This document shows positions 1 through 6,711 of a DNA stretch of 8,572 nt, in pieces. The position numbers and the translations under genes are program-made. The notes under the pieces were generated by a model, which was not told where the DNA came from, searched no databases, and saw only the letters and a program-made list of their open reading frames with translations. Within the stretch, counting starts at the first letter, position 1, and every line of letters begins with the position of its first letter. The stretch spans positions 1 to 8,572 of the forward strand of contig CALFYH010000154.1 of assembly GCA_937952155.1 (NCBI GenBank), read 5' to 3'. This DNA comes from an uncultured Saprospiraceae bacterium (GTDB taxonomy: Bacteria > Bacteroidota > Bacteroidia > Chitinophagales > Saprospiraceae).

Positions 1-354
1 AATAGGATCTATTCCCATTTCGCTTAATGCAGCTGCAATCAACATATGATTTGAAGCTCTTATCTGATAGTCATTGGGCTTGACATTTATTGATGTTAAT
101 TCATCGCCAGTGGTGATAATCGCCACACTAATTTTTTGATAAACAAGTAACGTTTCTTTTCCTACAGTAGCAAGCATTGCCAGATCTGTTGGCGCAATTA
201 TTTGTGAGGCATGTAAAACAACATCTCCTTCTTTTTTATCACTTCCTTTTATATGAATATTTTGCCCAGGTTTAATTTGATTAACATTTAATTTAAAATT
301 ATTTTCCATACCTCTATCATTATCAAATATTGTTATTGATTTAGAAATCGGTGG
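1..354 (-). pseudogene. moeA: 5'-truncated molybdopterin molybdenumtransferase (MoeA) fragment, continues past the left edge
   Basis: MoeA inserts molybdate into adenylylated molybdopterin in the cytoplasm, the last step of molybdenum cofactor synthesis. The frame reads leftward from a TAA at 355-357. The first ATG is at 307-309, giving 103 codons to the window edge. Family signatures counted from that ATG are PGQNIHIKGSD (14-24), an IIAP..LAMLATVGK stretch (37-51), the VAIITTGDEL block (62-71) and YQIRASN (81-87). In intact MoeA of about 400 residues these lie after some 150 residues, including the TGAxxPxGAD region, all of which is missing here. Similarity seems to extend a few codons above the ATG (ITIFDNDRG), so that ATG is probably internal and not a true start. 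The fragment lies 16 bases downstream of the hxlR gene on the same strand. It is a broken gene or one side of an assembly join. Identity is confident; whether any product is made is doubtful. Confidence 0.78.
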
Positions 355-370
355 TTATGGACTAATTATT

Positions 371-697
371 TCAAATTGTATAGGCCTGTCCCCAGGCGTG
401 CAGATCGTAAATAATGGGCACCAATTTTTCTCCTTTTTCTGTCAAGGTATATTCTACAGTAGGAGGTACAGTCGCGAAAACTGCTCTGATTACGATGCCA
501 TTTGCTTCCATATTTTTCAACTCTTTGACCAACATCCTTGTGTTGATGTACGGAATACCGCGTTCCAATTCCTTAAATCTCATTGTACCTTTCGACAAGG
601 TATAAATGATGGGTAAGGCCCATTTACCACCTAAAATGTCCAATACTTCTTTCAAGGAACATTTATTTTCGGGCAATTCAATATTTTTTTTAGCCAT
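371..697 (-). CDS. HxlR/DUF24-family winged-helix transcriptional regulator with N-terminal Cys
   Basis: This 108-residue protein has the usual length of the HxlR (DUF24) family, small dimeric winged-helix repressors. Visible signatures are ILGGKWALPIIYTL (21-34), MRFKELERGIPYIN (39-52), RMLVKELKNMEANGIV (54-69) and the wing PPTVEYTLTEKG (78-89). Cys13 (NKCSLKEVL) sits where YodB- and HypR-type members carry a redox or electrophile-sensing Cys; a sensing role is inferred from that position. The gene is divergent from the doxX-like and ene-reductase genes and shares a 119-base control region rich in dyads with them, so autoregulation and control of the cassette are likely. Family confidence is high. 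The effector is unknown; quinones, aldehydes or hypochlorite-like oxidants are plausible. Confidence 0.93.
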   Translation of the reverse strand: MAKKNIELPENKCSLKEVLDILGGKWALPIIYTLSKGTMRFKELERGIPYINTRMLVKELKNMEANGIVIRAVFATVPPTVEYTLTEKGEKLVPIIYDLHAWGQAYTI

Positions 698-736
698 GAT
701 ATCTTGATTTTGCTAATTACTTTACTTTGTGTTAAT

Positions 737-756
737 ACTATACAATAGTGTAACTA
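737..756. promoter_or_regulatory. Overlapping dyads, candidate HxlR operator
   Basis: Two perfect short palindromes overlap here: ACTAT-ACA-ATAGT (737-749) and TAGT-GTA-ACTA (746-756). With the preceding T the first reads TACT...AGT, resembling the TACT-spacer-AGTA pattern of some YodB-type operators. The site lies between the regulator and its divergent target, just upstream of the doxX -33 element and downstream of the regulator's own -7 element, where bound protein could affect both promoters. Function is inferred. Confidence 0.45.
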
Positions 757-788
757 CTTGCAAATATAAAGTATTGATAATACATTTG
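757..788 (+). promoter_or_regulatory. Bacteroidota-type promoter for the doxX/ene-reductase unit
   Basis: CTTG at 757-760 followed by 20 bases and then TACATTTG at 781-788 matches the TTTG / TAnnTTTG promoter of Bacteroidota. Transcription would begin near 795, leaving a leader of about 20 bases before the ATG at 817. A 13-base palindrome, GTATTGATAATAC (771-783), lies in the spacer and touches the -7 element, a good place for a repressor. Confidence 0.6.
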
Positions 789-791
789 CAA
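761..791 (-). promoter_or_regulatory. Face-to-face promoter for the hxlR gene
   Basis: Read on the minus strand, TTG at 791-789 is followed by 20 bases and TATATTTG at 768-761, again matching the Bacteroidota consensus. It occupies almost the same bases as the plus-strand doxX promoter, each -7 element adjoining the other's -33 element. The arms TTGCAAAT (758-765) and ATTTGCAA (784-791) form an inverted repeat, which accounts for the symmetry. Confidence 0.5.
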
Positions 792-816
792 TTTAATTTT
801 AAAAAAATATTAAAAT

Positions 817-1194
817 ATGGACAGTAAAACCAAAAAAATCTTAGGCTTTTCATTAACGGGTTTAGTAGCTCTAGTATTCTTGATGAGCGGTATAATGAAG
901 CTTATGGGTGGCGAGAATGCTGCTGAAATGGCGAAGGGTGCAGGAGGCGAATCAAATTTATTAATTTTAGGAATCATAGAACTGTGCATTGTTGCACTGT
1001 GGTTTACCCCACGTACGGGTGTAGTAGCAGCATTACTTTCCATTGCTTACATGGGTGGAGCTATAGCAGTACATTTCACACAAGGCCAGTCTGTGTTAGT
1101 TCCTGTAATCATTCAAATCATCATCTGGATTACTGCAGTCATTCGGTTCCCAGAGCTTGGTATTCGACTGTTCAATAAAGCGACCACAAACTAA
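817..1194 (+). CDS. DoxX-like family integral membrane protein
   Basis: This 125-residue protein has four probable transmembrane segments (about 9-29, 47-62, 66-88 and 92-110) and the DoxX signature FLMSGIMKLMG (21-31) at the end of helix one. Length and pattern fit DoxX-like proteins, small inner-membrane proteins often tied to quinone or thiol redox stress; the biochemical activity of most is unknown. In Bacillus subtilis the DoxX-like CatD is controlled by CatR, a regulator of the DUF24 family, so the regulator-DoxX pairing here has a known parallel. The ATG at 817 lies shortly after the predicted promoter. The ene-reductase gene follows 37 bases downstream on the same strand, probably in one transcript. 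Confidence 0.88.
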   Translation: MDSKTKKILGFSLTGLVALVFLMSGIMKLMGGENAAEMAKGAGGESNLLILGIIELCIVALWFTPRTGVVAALLSIAYMGGAIAVHFTQGQSVLVPVIIQIIIWITAVIRFPELGIRLFNKATTN

Positions 1195-1231
1195 TTTACC
1201 ATTCAATTCATATTATAAATTAATCAAATAA

Positions 1232-2314
1232 ATGAGATTATTCAACGAAGTAAAAATAGGTAATCATACCTTAAAAAACAGTATGGTCATGTCGGCTATG
1301 ACTCGGAGTAGAGCCAATATTCAGGGTGTAGTAGGGGATTTGACAGAATTGTATTACACCCAAAGGGCGAGTGCAGGGATGATTCTAACTGAAGCCATAA
1401 ATATTTCTGAGCAAGCTTTGGGCAGCCCGTTTACACCTGGAATATTTACACAAGAGCAAATAAATGCTTGGAAAAAGGTAACAAATGCTGTACACGCGAA
1501 TGGCAGTTTGATCTATGCGCAGCTATGGCATACTGGTCGAGTGGCTCATTCTATAGACAGAAATGGCATTTTACCTGTCGCACCTTCGGCTATTGCGATA
1601 CAAGGCGGAAAACATTTTACAGCTCAAGGCCCACAAGATTATGAAATACCTAGGGCTTTGACTACGGAAGAAGTAAAAGAAATCATTCAGGATTACGGCC
1701 AAGCTGCATTGAATGCGATAGAAGCTGGTTTTGATGGTGTACAGTTGCATGGTGCCAATGGATATCTTCCACATCAGTTTTTGGCCGAAAATGCCAACCA
1801 ACGTACAGATGAATATGGAGGAAGCATTGAAAATAATAGCCGATTTATGCTTGAAGTAATGCATACATTAATCCAAGCCATCGGTGGTGAACGTGTTGGA
1901 ATAAAATTATCGCCTTTTCAGCCATATGGTGGGATAGTATTGGATAATCCTGTGGCTACTTTTACATACCTTATTGAAGAATTGAATAAAATGGATTTTG
2001 CATTTGTAGAACTAATGAAGCGAAGTCCGGCATTCCCATTATTGCCAAGCTATCCAGATATCGATGAACTAGAATTTTTCGGTCCACAAATCAAGGCAGC
2101 AGTTATTGCAAACTCATCATTTACCAAAGAATCAGGTGAAGCGGCATTAGAAAAAGGCCTTGCCAAAGCTATTTCTTATGGTGTACTTTTTTTGGCCAAT
2201 CCTGATCTACCAAAACGATTTGAATTGGATGCACCTTTGAACCAAGCAGATAGGATGACGATGTTTGGTGGTGGAGAGCAAGGATATACAGATTACCCAT
2301 TTTTGGCACAATAG
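1232..2314 (+). CDS. Old Yellow Enzyme family ene-reductase (NADH:flavin oxidoreductase / alkene reductase)
   Basis: This 360-residue cytoplasmic FMN enzyme is full length for the family, which uses NAD(P)H to reduce activated C=C bonds of enones, quinones, maleimides or nitro compounds. Visible landmarks are MTRSRA (23-28, Thr near the flavin), AQLWHTGR (96-103), HGANGYL (173-179) with substrate-binding His173 and Asn176 and proton-donor candidate Tyr178, NQRTDEYGGSIENNSRF (189-205), GERVGIKLSPF (219-229), ANPDLP (322-327) and the ending GYTDYPFL (351-358). The pattern is that of NemA-like members. At the phosphate-binding GR position many relatives carry Arg or Lys, but here the text is SYGVLF with Val318; some relatives may share this. 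It is probably cotranscribed with the doxX-like gene and controlled by the divergent HxlR regulator, suggesting electrophile detoxification. The natural substrate is not visible. Confidence 0.94.
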   Translation: MRLFNEVKIGNHTLKNSMVMSAMTRSRANIQGVVGDLTELYYTQRASAGMILTEAINISEQALGSPFTPGIFTQEQINAWKKVTNAVHANGSLIYAQLWHTGRVAHSIDRNGILPVAPSAIAIQGGKHFTAQGPQDYEIPRALTTEEVKEIIQDYGQAALNAIEAGFDGVQLHGANGYLPHQFLAENANQRTDEYGGSIENNSRFMLEVMHTLIQAIGGERVGIKLSPFQPYGGIVLDNPVATFTYLIEELNKMDFAFVELMKRSPAFPLLPSYPDIDELEFFGPQIKAAVIANSSFTKESGEAALEKGLAKAISYGVLFLANPDLPKRFELDAPLNQADRMTMFGGGEQGYTDYPFLAQ

Positions 2315-2344
2315 TTTGACACAATTAAGAAATTAGTATTTTTG
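2315..2344 (+). promoter_or_regulatory. Promoter for the HEAT-like gene
   Basis: TTTG at 2315-2318, 18 bases, then TATTTTTG at 2337-2344 matches the Bacteroidota consensus. It begins at the base after the ene-reductase stop codon. It also rules out the TTG at 2342 as a start codon, because that codon lies inside the -7 element. Confidence 0.55.
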
Positions 2345-2368
2345 CTTTTTTCTTTAAACTTTAGGTCA

Positions 2369-2902
2369 ATGACATTTAGGGAAATGCTGATGGCAGAGCA
2401 TTCAAGAGAAGTCACCAATAAAATATTGGAAGAAATCCGGCAGAATCCGTCGAGAATCGATGAATTGATGGTTTGTTTTTTGGATACAAACAACCGAATT
2501 TGTCAGAGAGCAGCATGGCCAATTGGGGATTTGGGAGAAAAATTTCCCCAATTGGTCATTCCATATATGCAAAAACTAATAGATAACTTGGCGCATCCAC
2601 ATCATGAAGCTATCAAAAGAAATACAGTAAGAACATGGCAAAATATGAATATCCCTGAGGAATTTCAAGGTCCAGTGTATGATATTTGTTTCAATTATAT
2701 GATAGATCCAAAAGAAGCAGTAGCAATTAGAGCTTTCAGTATGACTGTATGCGCCAATATTTGTAAAGAAGTACCAGAATTGTGTGAAGAAATGTTGACA
2801 GTTATCCCAGATTTACTAGAAAATGGATCATCTGGGCTATGCAATCGGGGCTACAAAGTAATGGATTTGCTCAAAAAATATCAATCCAATATCTACTTAT
2901 AA
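2369..2902 (+). CDS. Small all-helical HEAT-like repeat protein of unknown function
   Basis: From the ATG at 2369 the product is 177 residues, soluble, with no signal peptide. In-frame ATGs at 2384 and 2390 are alternative starts. The text alternates amphipathic helices in HEAT/ARM fashion: FLDTNNRICQRAAWPIGDLGE, then FPQLVIPYMQKLIDNL, a pair around HEAIKRNTVRTWQNM, then EAVAIRAFSMTVCANICKEVPEL and a final MLTVIPDLLE helix. Such folds bind proteins or nucleic acid, but no partner is visible. It has its own predicted promoter directly after the ene-reductase gene, though readthrough from that gene is possible. Its last six bases overlap the 3' end of the convergent serine hydrolase gene. The fold family is fairly likely; the role is unknown. 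Confidence 0.8.
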   Translation: MTFREMLMAEHSREVTNKILEEIRQNPSRIDELMVCFLDTNNRICQRAAWPIGDLGEKFPQLVIPYMQKLIDNLAHPHHEAIKRNTVRTWQNMNIPEEFQGPVYDICFNYMIDPKEAVAIRAFSMTVCANICKEVPELCEEMLTVIPDLLENGSSGLCNRGYKVMDLLKKYQSNIYL

Positions 2903-4120
2903 ATAGGCTTCTTTTTCGGTTTTGTAATATGAATTCCACAAATCATAAAATTTGTGTACTGCGTAATTGCTATAATTACAAACGGAGTTGAACAAGATTA
3001 CAATACCCAAATCCTTTTCTTTATCAAAAGCAATTTCGGTTCGGAATCCATTTACCATGCCACCATGATATACCAATTGATTATTTTTTGTATTGACAAT
3101 CCGCCATCCGAGCCCATAATGGCTGCTTTCGAATCCAGGCCAGCGATTAAAGTATTTGTGATCACTTGAGGTACTAATATAGGGATTGAAGGCGATGTCT
3201 CTCGCATTGGGAGAGATCACATGCGGATAATATCCCATCATGGCACTCAGCCACTTATGCATGTCTTTTAATGGTGCATTGATACCACCGGCGGATACTA
3301 CATTGTAATAATGGGGACTCAAATCAATAGGCACAAAACCATACTTGCTATATTTATGACCATAACAGACATTTGCGGCACTGGTTATATCTTCAAAAGA
3401 ACAACTGGTATTGCACATTCTCAAAGGCGAGAAAATATAAAAGTCCAGTGCTTTAGCATATTCCATTCCAGTAACGTCTTCTATCACTTTTTCTATTATG
3501 CCAAAGGCAGCATTTTGATATGCATATGCTTTGCCTGTAGAGTCTCTAGGTACCAATCTGTTTAGATATGAAATGATGGTTTCCATATCTCTGTTTTCAT
3601 CTACTAGATTCGAATACGCATGTTGAGTAAGCCCAGAACTATGAGTGAGAATATGTTTTATCCTCAGTATTTTGTCTTTGGATTTTGCTTTCAAAGTGAT
3701 CTCTGGTACATACATAGCAACCGGATCGTCAAGATGCATCATATTTTTATCTATCAGGATAGCTGCCAAAATACCAGCGAATCCTTTAGATACCGATCCT
3801 AACCTGAAGACTGTGGATGTATCTATCATATCATCAGAGTATCTGGATTTTGTACCGTATTGTTTTTCGAAAATTACCTGATTATTTTTCAGCACTAATA
3901 CTGCCATTCCAGGGCATTCATGTGTAGAAATATTGTCCAATATCTGTTGGTCAAATAATCGATTGAACGCTGTGTCTATCAATGATTTTTCAGGCAGATT
4001 ACCAACAGTGACAAATGGTTTTTCGTCAAATCGGTGACACGAATTTATCACCATAACAATAGACATTATAGAACCTAGCCACAGAGATAACCTGAATGTA
4101 ACAAATAGGAAACCTTTCAT
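2897..4120 (-). CDS. Beta-lactamase-related serine hydrolase (class C / PBP4-like fold), probable lipoprotein
   Basis: This 407-residue protein carries the three catalytic signatures of the AmpC/esterase/DD-peptidase superfamily: SVSK (109-112, nucleophile Ser109 and Lys112), YQN (201-203) and HGG (352-354) in place of KTG. HILTHSSGL (156-164) and HYGLGWR (334-340) are further family marks. The N-terminus has a hydrophobic stretch (4-25) ending in VINSC, a plausible lipobox with Cys28 as the lipidated residue, so the enzyme is likely anchored in the envelope and faces the periplasm or outside. Members cleave peptides, esters or beta-lactams, and the true substrate cannot be read from the sequence. 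The gene converges on the HEAT-like gene with a 6-base overlap of the two stop regions. It lies 227 bases downstream of the SUKH gene on the same strand, so it probably uses its own promoter. Confidence 0.9.
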   Translation of the reverse strand: MKGFLFVTFRLSLWLGSIMSIVMVINSCHRFDEKPFVTVGNLPEKSLIDTAFNRLFDQQILDNISTHECPGMAVLVLKNNQVIFEKQYGTKSRYSDDMIDTSTVFRLGSVSKGFAGILAAILIDKNMMHLDDPVAMYVPEITLKAKSKDKILRIKHILTHSSGLTQHAYSNLVDENRDMETIISYLNRLVPRDSTGKAYAYQNAAFGIIEKVIEDVTGMEYAKALDFYIFSPLRMCNTSCSFEDITSAANVCYGHKYSKYGFVPIDLSPHYYNVVSAGGINAPLKDMHKWLSAMMGYYPHVISPNARDIAFNPYISTSSDHKYFNRWPGFESSHYGLGWRIVNTKNNQLVYHGGMVNGFRTEIAFDKEKDLGIVILFNSVCNYSNYAVHKFYDLWNSYYKTEKEAYL

Positions 4121-4172
4121 TAAAAAATACCTTTAGCGTTGTTTTATTAACAAATACATATTAATAAAAATG

Positions 4173-4180
4173 CAAATATA
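4173..4180 (-). promoter_or_regulatory. Possible -7 element for the serine hydrolase gene
   Basis: On the minus strand TATATTTG (4180-4173) fits the -7 consensus, 52 bases before the ATG at 4120. A TTTG lies 22 bases further upstream, slightly wider than usual, so the promoter is only a candidate. Confidence 0.35.
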
Positions 4181-4245
4181 TGGAAAAATTCTCTTTTTTG
4201 TTCAAAAAGCCTACAAAAATACTAGAAAGTAAGCAAATAAAGTAA
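4180..4245 (+). pseudogene. Tiny 21-codon open frame, possible 5' remnant of a lost gene
   Basis: An ATG at 4180 opens 21 codons beginning MEKFSFLFKKPTK and ending at TAA 4243-4245. The opening resembles an ordinary protein N-terminus, but the frame is too short to assign. With the separate 28-codon tail at 4261-4347 it may be what is left of one gene on the plus strand after internal deletion. Chance is a real alternative. The rest of the 4121-4347 interval holds only the promoter candidate. Confidence 0.18.
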
Positions 4246-4260
4246 CTTTTATAATAAAAA

Positions 4261-4347
4261 GTGCGAAATGACATCAAAGAAAACCTGGTATTCAATGAAG
4301 TTGCAAAAGATGGCAAACATCATATTTATTTTGTAGTGTACATCTGA
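4261..4347 (+). pseudogene. Possible 3' remnant of a broken gene
   Basis: Twenty-eight codons end at TGA 4345-4347 with a coding-like text (ending KDGKHHIYFVVYI) but have no ATG in frame, and TAA codons lie just upstream. The tail abuts the stop codon of the convergent SUKH gene with no space between. No family was recognised. It may be the end of a decayed gene, or noise. Confidence 0.2.
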
Positions 4348-5604
4348 TCATCCTAGTGTTCCGATTTTTTGGACAGTACCCATTTCGTGTAAAACTTCAT
4401 AAATCTCATTCCCTAACTCGCATAAATTTTCTTTTTTAATTGCAAGAATGAGATAATCTCCACCGCCATTTTCTGCTATAGTTACTGCTTTCACGAGCCA
4501 AGGAAGATCACGGTCATAACCAACCAAAAGACTTAGTTTTTCAGGTGTGATGATTTGGTATTCTCCATTCTTTGTAATTACTTGATTCCAATTTTTTGGT
4601 TTCATGGCACGGATATAGGCATCTGGAAAGATTACATCTAGTTCTGTTTCTTTCTCTCGAAGCGCCTTTACAATTGGGTGCATACTTGCTTTTGCAGGAT
4701 GCTTTTCGCGATACTTTGCAACATTATCTGTGCTGAGCAATACACTATGGCGCCAGGCTAATTCATTTTTCTTTTCTTGGTCTTCAGTTTGTTTTTCGGG
4801 AAGCTGCATACTTGGTTCAGTCGCTTTAGTTTCCCTTTGGTTTTCCCAAATATTAAGGATGACTTGGTCAGATAAAAAAGGTTCTACCAGGACTTTGTAT
4901 AACGGCTCATTTTCGTATTCTACAGGGTGACTATGCGGTTTATAGAGCGCTTCGGCACGTTCAAATGTCCATTCAAAATTGGGTGCATCTTTGAATACTA
5001 TTGTAAACCACCAATCGGGATATTTTGAGATTAGTTCTAGTTCTATTTGATTGGGTGGAAGCGGCATGATTTTTTTTAATGCTTCTGGTATTTCATAGCC
5101 ACAGTCCACTAGAACTTTATTCATATAAAATGCAGCAGTATTAGGGTCATCTGAAAGCCCGAACTCGTGTTTTTGAAACGGTTCTATTTTGTGTTTATAT
5201 TTTTGAACAAGGTCAGCATGCTGCAAGAAAGCTGGATTTTGACTAAGCATATACCAATTGACCTGATTGCCAAACTGTTTTAATAAAGCTTCAGTTAGCT
5301 CAAGGCTTGGGTTTTGGCATAGTGCAATTCAATCGATTTTGGCGATATATTTTGCTATGCGAGACATATCCCAAGTAATAGCTGGGTTACATTGCAACTG
5401 CCACCAATGCCAGCGTTTTTCATAAAGGTCTATGAGATGATCTGACCAGTTTAGGTGTATATTGGATGATAGCCCATACCATTCTATGACATCTTTATAC
5501 TGCTCAATGTATGATTCGTGTATCGGGTAGTATAAGGCGATCTGCATTTGCACCAAACGTGGTTGGTTCTGTGCAAATTCCCAAAAATCATTCTGCTGTA
5601 TCAT
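4348..5604 (-). pseudogene. 25-residue Trp-repeat protein with C-terminal SUKH (SMI1/KNR4) domain, split by an in-frame TGA
   Basis: One continuous frame of 419 codons starts at ATG 5604 and ends at TGA 4348-4350, broken only by TGA at 5329-5331 (codon 92). Residues 40 to about 140 hold tandem 25-residue repeats of the form W-x-x-L-S-x-N-P. Trp occupies the key column at 42, 67 and 117, and the stop is at 92, so TGG changed to TGA is the simplest reading. The second half (about 315-418) looks like a SUKH domain: ELDVIFPDAYIRAM, a central region with LPWLVKAVTIAENGGGDYLIL, then IYEVLHEMG. SUKH proteins are frequent immunity proteins in polymorphic toxin systems, and similar repeats seem to occur in such clusters. 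The start overlaps the stop of the upstream gene by 17 bases, suggesting translational coupling. As written the gene yields a 91-residue fragment, perhaps plus a separately started 300-residue piece from ATG 5250. Confidence 0.8.
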
Positions 5605-6685
5605 AAAACTGTTGCAATAGATAGGATTCAAATATACTTTTTGTGCCATCTTTCCACTCGAAAAAGAGTTCTACTGAATAGACGCCGCATTTGTCTGGTA
5701 CCACCTTGAGCTTTGGCGTATATTCTCCAATTTGTGTATATCTAATGCCAGCTCTATTGGATTGCTTCTGGTAGTCAGGCAATAAGTAGCTTTGGGCAGA
5801 CAAGGTGTTTTTTACTCCATTTTGGTAGCTAAATGTTAAACCATTATGCCCTGGTACGCAGACTAATTCTTTAGGCTTTATGCCGAGTTCTTTAAGCTTT
5901 GGCTTTGCATCTTGGACAAGGATATACGTAAGCAATCCATACCATTCTCTTGAAGCAGTACGAGCCCAAACTTGTATGATCTGAGTGCCAATTTCATTTT
6001 TGCCAAATGTAATAGCACTTGTTTCAGGAACTTCTGTGAGTTGCTCGCCTTTTGCAATACGAAGATCTTGTCTCTTAGGACCAAAACGATTATTGCCTTC
6101 AAATTTGTGCATACATTGCCATGCATAAATAGTGCCTTCACCATTGCCATCAAGGGTGCACACAAGTCCATTGTAAGCAATCATTTCTGGGTTACTTGTT
6201 TTAGTCTGCTTTGATGCTATAACCAAAGCGTCCTGAATCAGTATATAGGTTTCAGCACACATGGCGTTTCCTATTTGGTCGGTTGCCCATAGCTGCAAAG
6301 TCATCGTACCCATATTTTCTTCAATTGCCGGCCACACAAGCGTAGGCGAAGAAGTAGGCATTGTGGCTGGCTTTTGATATGCTTGACTCAGTAAAAAACT
6401 ACCTGTTTTTTTCGCACTAGCGGGTTTGATTTCTTTAATGATATCCGTAGGCTGTATCATGATCTGCTTTTGATTATGGTGGTGCTGTGCGAAGGTAACA
6501 AGTCCATTAAATACAAGCAAGGCCGGACGTGGCTTCTCCTTGACTTCTTTTGGCGGCAACGTTCTGATGGTCGGGTCTTCATTGGCAACACTTGGTTGAT
6601 CTTCGATTGTCACATCGAGTTGCATAGGCCCAGATTTATTGATATCAGGTGTGCCTTTGAAGTAGGCGATGGCTTCTTCGGTCAA
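5588..6685 (-). CDS. Unrecognised protein of three tandem ~105-residue beta-rich repeats
   Basis: This 365-residue protein was not recognised by family. It contains three copies of one unit. An NGL turn occurs at 60-62, 172-174 and 281-283; a strand pair reads GTMTLQLWA (126-134), GTQIIQVWA (233-241) and GVYSVELFF (334-342); and the closing strand reads TYILIQDA (146-153), TYILVQDA (253-260) and SYLLQQFY (354-361). The pattern resembles Ig- or PKD-like beta sandwiches, which is inference. No signal peptide or membrane segment is seen. No ATG exists before this point in frame, so the start is either TTG at 6685, given here, or ATG at 6625 (residue 21). The gene lies 26 bases after the 128-aa gene and its end overlaps the repeat/SUKH gene, so the three are probably one operon. 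The role may be structural or binding within a SUKH-linked accessory cluster. Confidence 0.8.
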   Translation of the reverse strand: MTEEAIAYFKGTPDINKSGPMQLDVTIEDQPSVANEDPTIRTLPPKEVKEKPRPALLVFNGLVTFAQHHHNQKQIMIQPTDIIKEIKPASAKKTGSFLLSQAYQKPATMPTSSPTLVWPAIEENMGTMTLQLWATDQIGNAMCAETYILIQDALVIASKQTKTSNPEMIAYNGLVCTLDGNGEGTIYAWQCMHKFEGNNRFGPKRQDLRIAKGEQLTEVPETSAITFGKNEIGTQIIQVWARTASREWYGLLTYILVQDAKPKLKELGIKPKELVCVPGHNGLTFSYQNGVKNTLSAQSYLLPDYQKQSNRAGIRYTQIGEYTPKLKVVPDKCGVYSVELFFEWKDGTKSIFESYLLQQFYDTAE

Positions 6686-6711
6686 TGTTCTTTTTTCGCT
6701 ATTTGTATGGG

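Noticed and set aside
810..1043. Minus-strand 77-codon frame opposite the doxX-like gene
   Set aside because: It mirrors the coding strand of a clear family protein and has no recognisable features of its own.
2342..2368. TTG start at 2342 for the HEAT-like gene
   Set aside because: It lies inside the predicted -7 promoter element, upstream of any likely transcript start; ATG 2369 is preferred.
4181..4203. A-run/T-run stretch as a terminator
   Set aside because: The possible stem is made only of A-T pairs without a GC stem and follows no gene end in the right orientation.
5329..5331. Genetic code in which TGA means Trp
   Set aside because: Other genes here use TGG for Trp and end naturally at TGA (for example 371-373, 4348-4350 and 5588-5590), and long frames contain no other internal TGA.
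5605..5649. Upstream start at 5649 for the Trp-repeat gene
   Set aside because: The extra 15 residues would overlap the coding end of the triple-repeat gene by 62 bases; the ATG at 5604 gives a normal short coupled overlap.
5878..6180. 100-codon minus-strand frame inside the triple-repeat gene
   Set aside because: It is an alternate frame of a gene whose internal repeats confirm the main frame.
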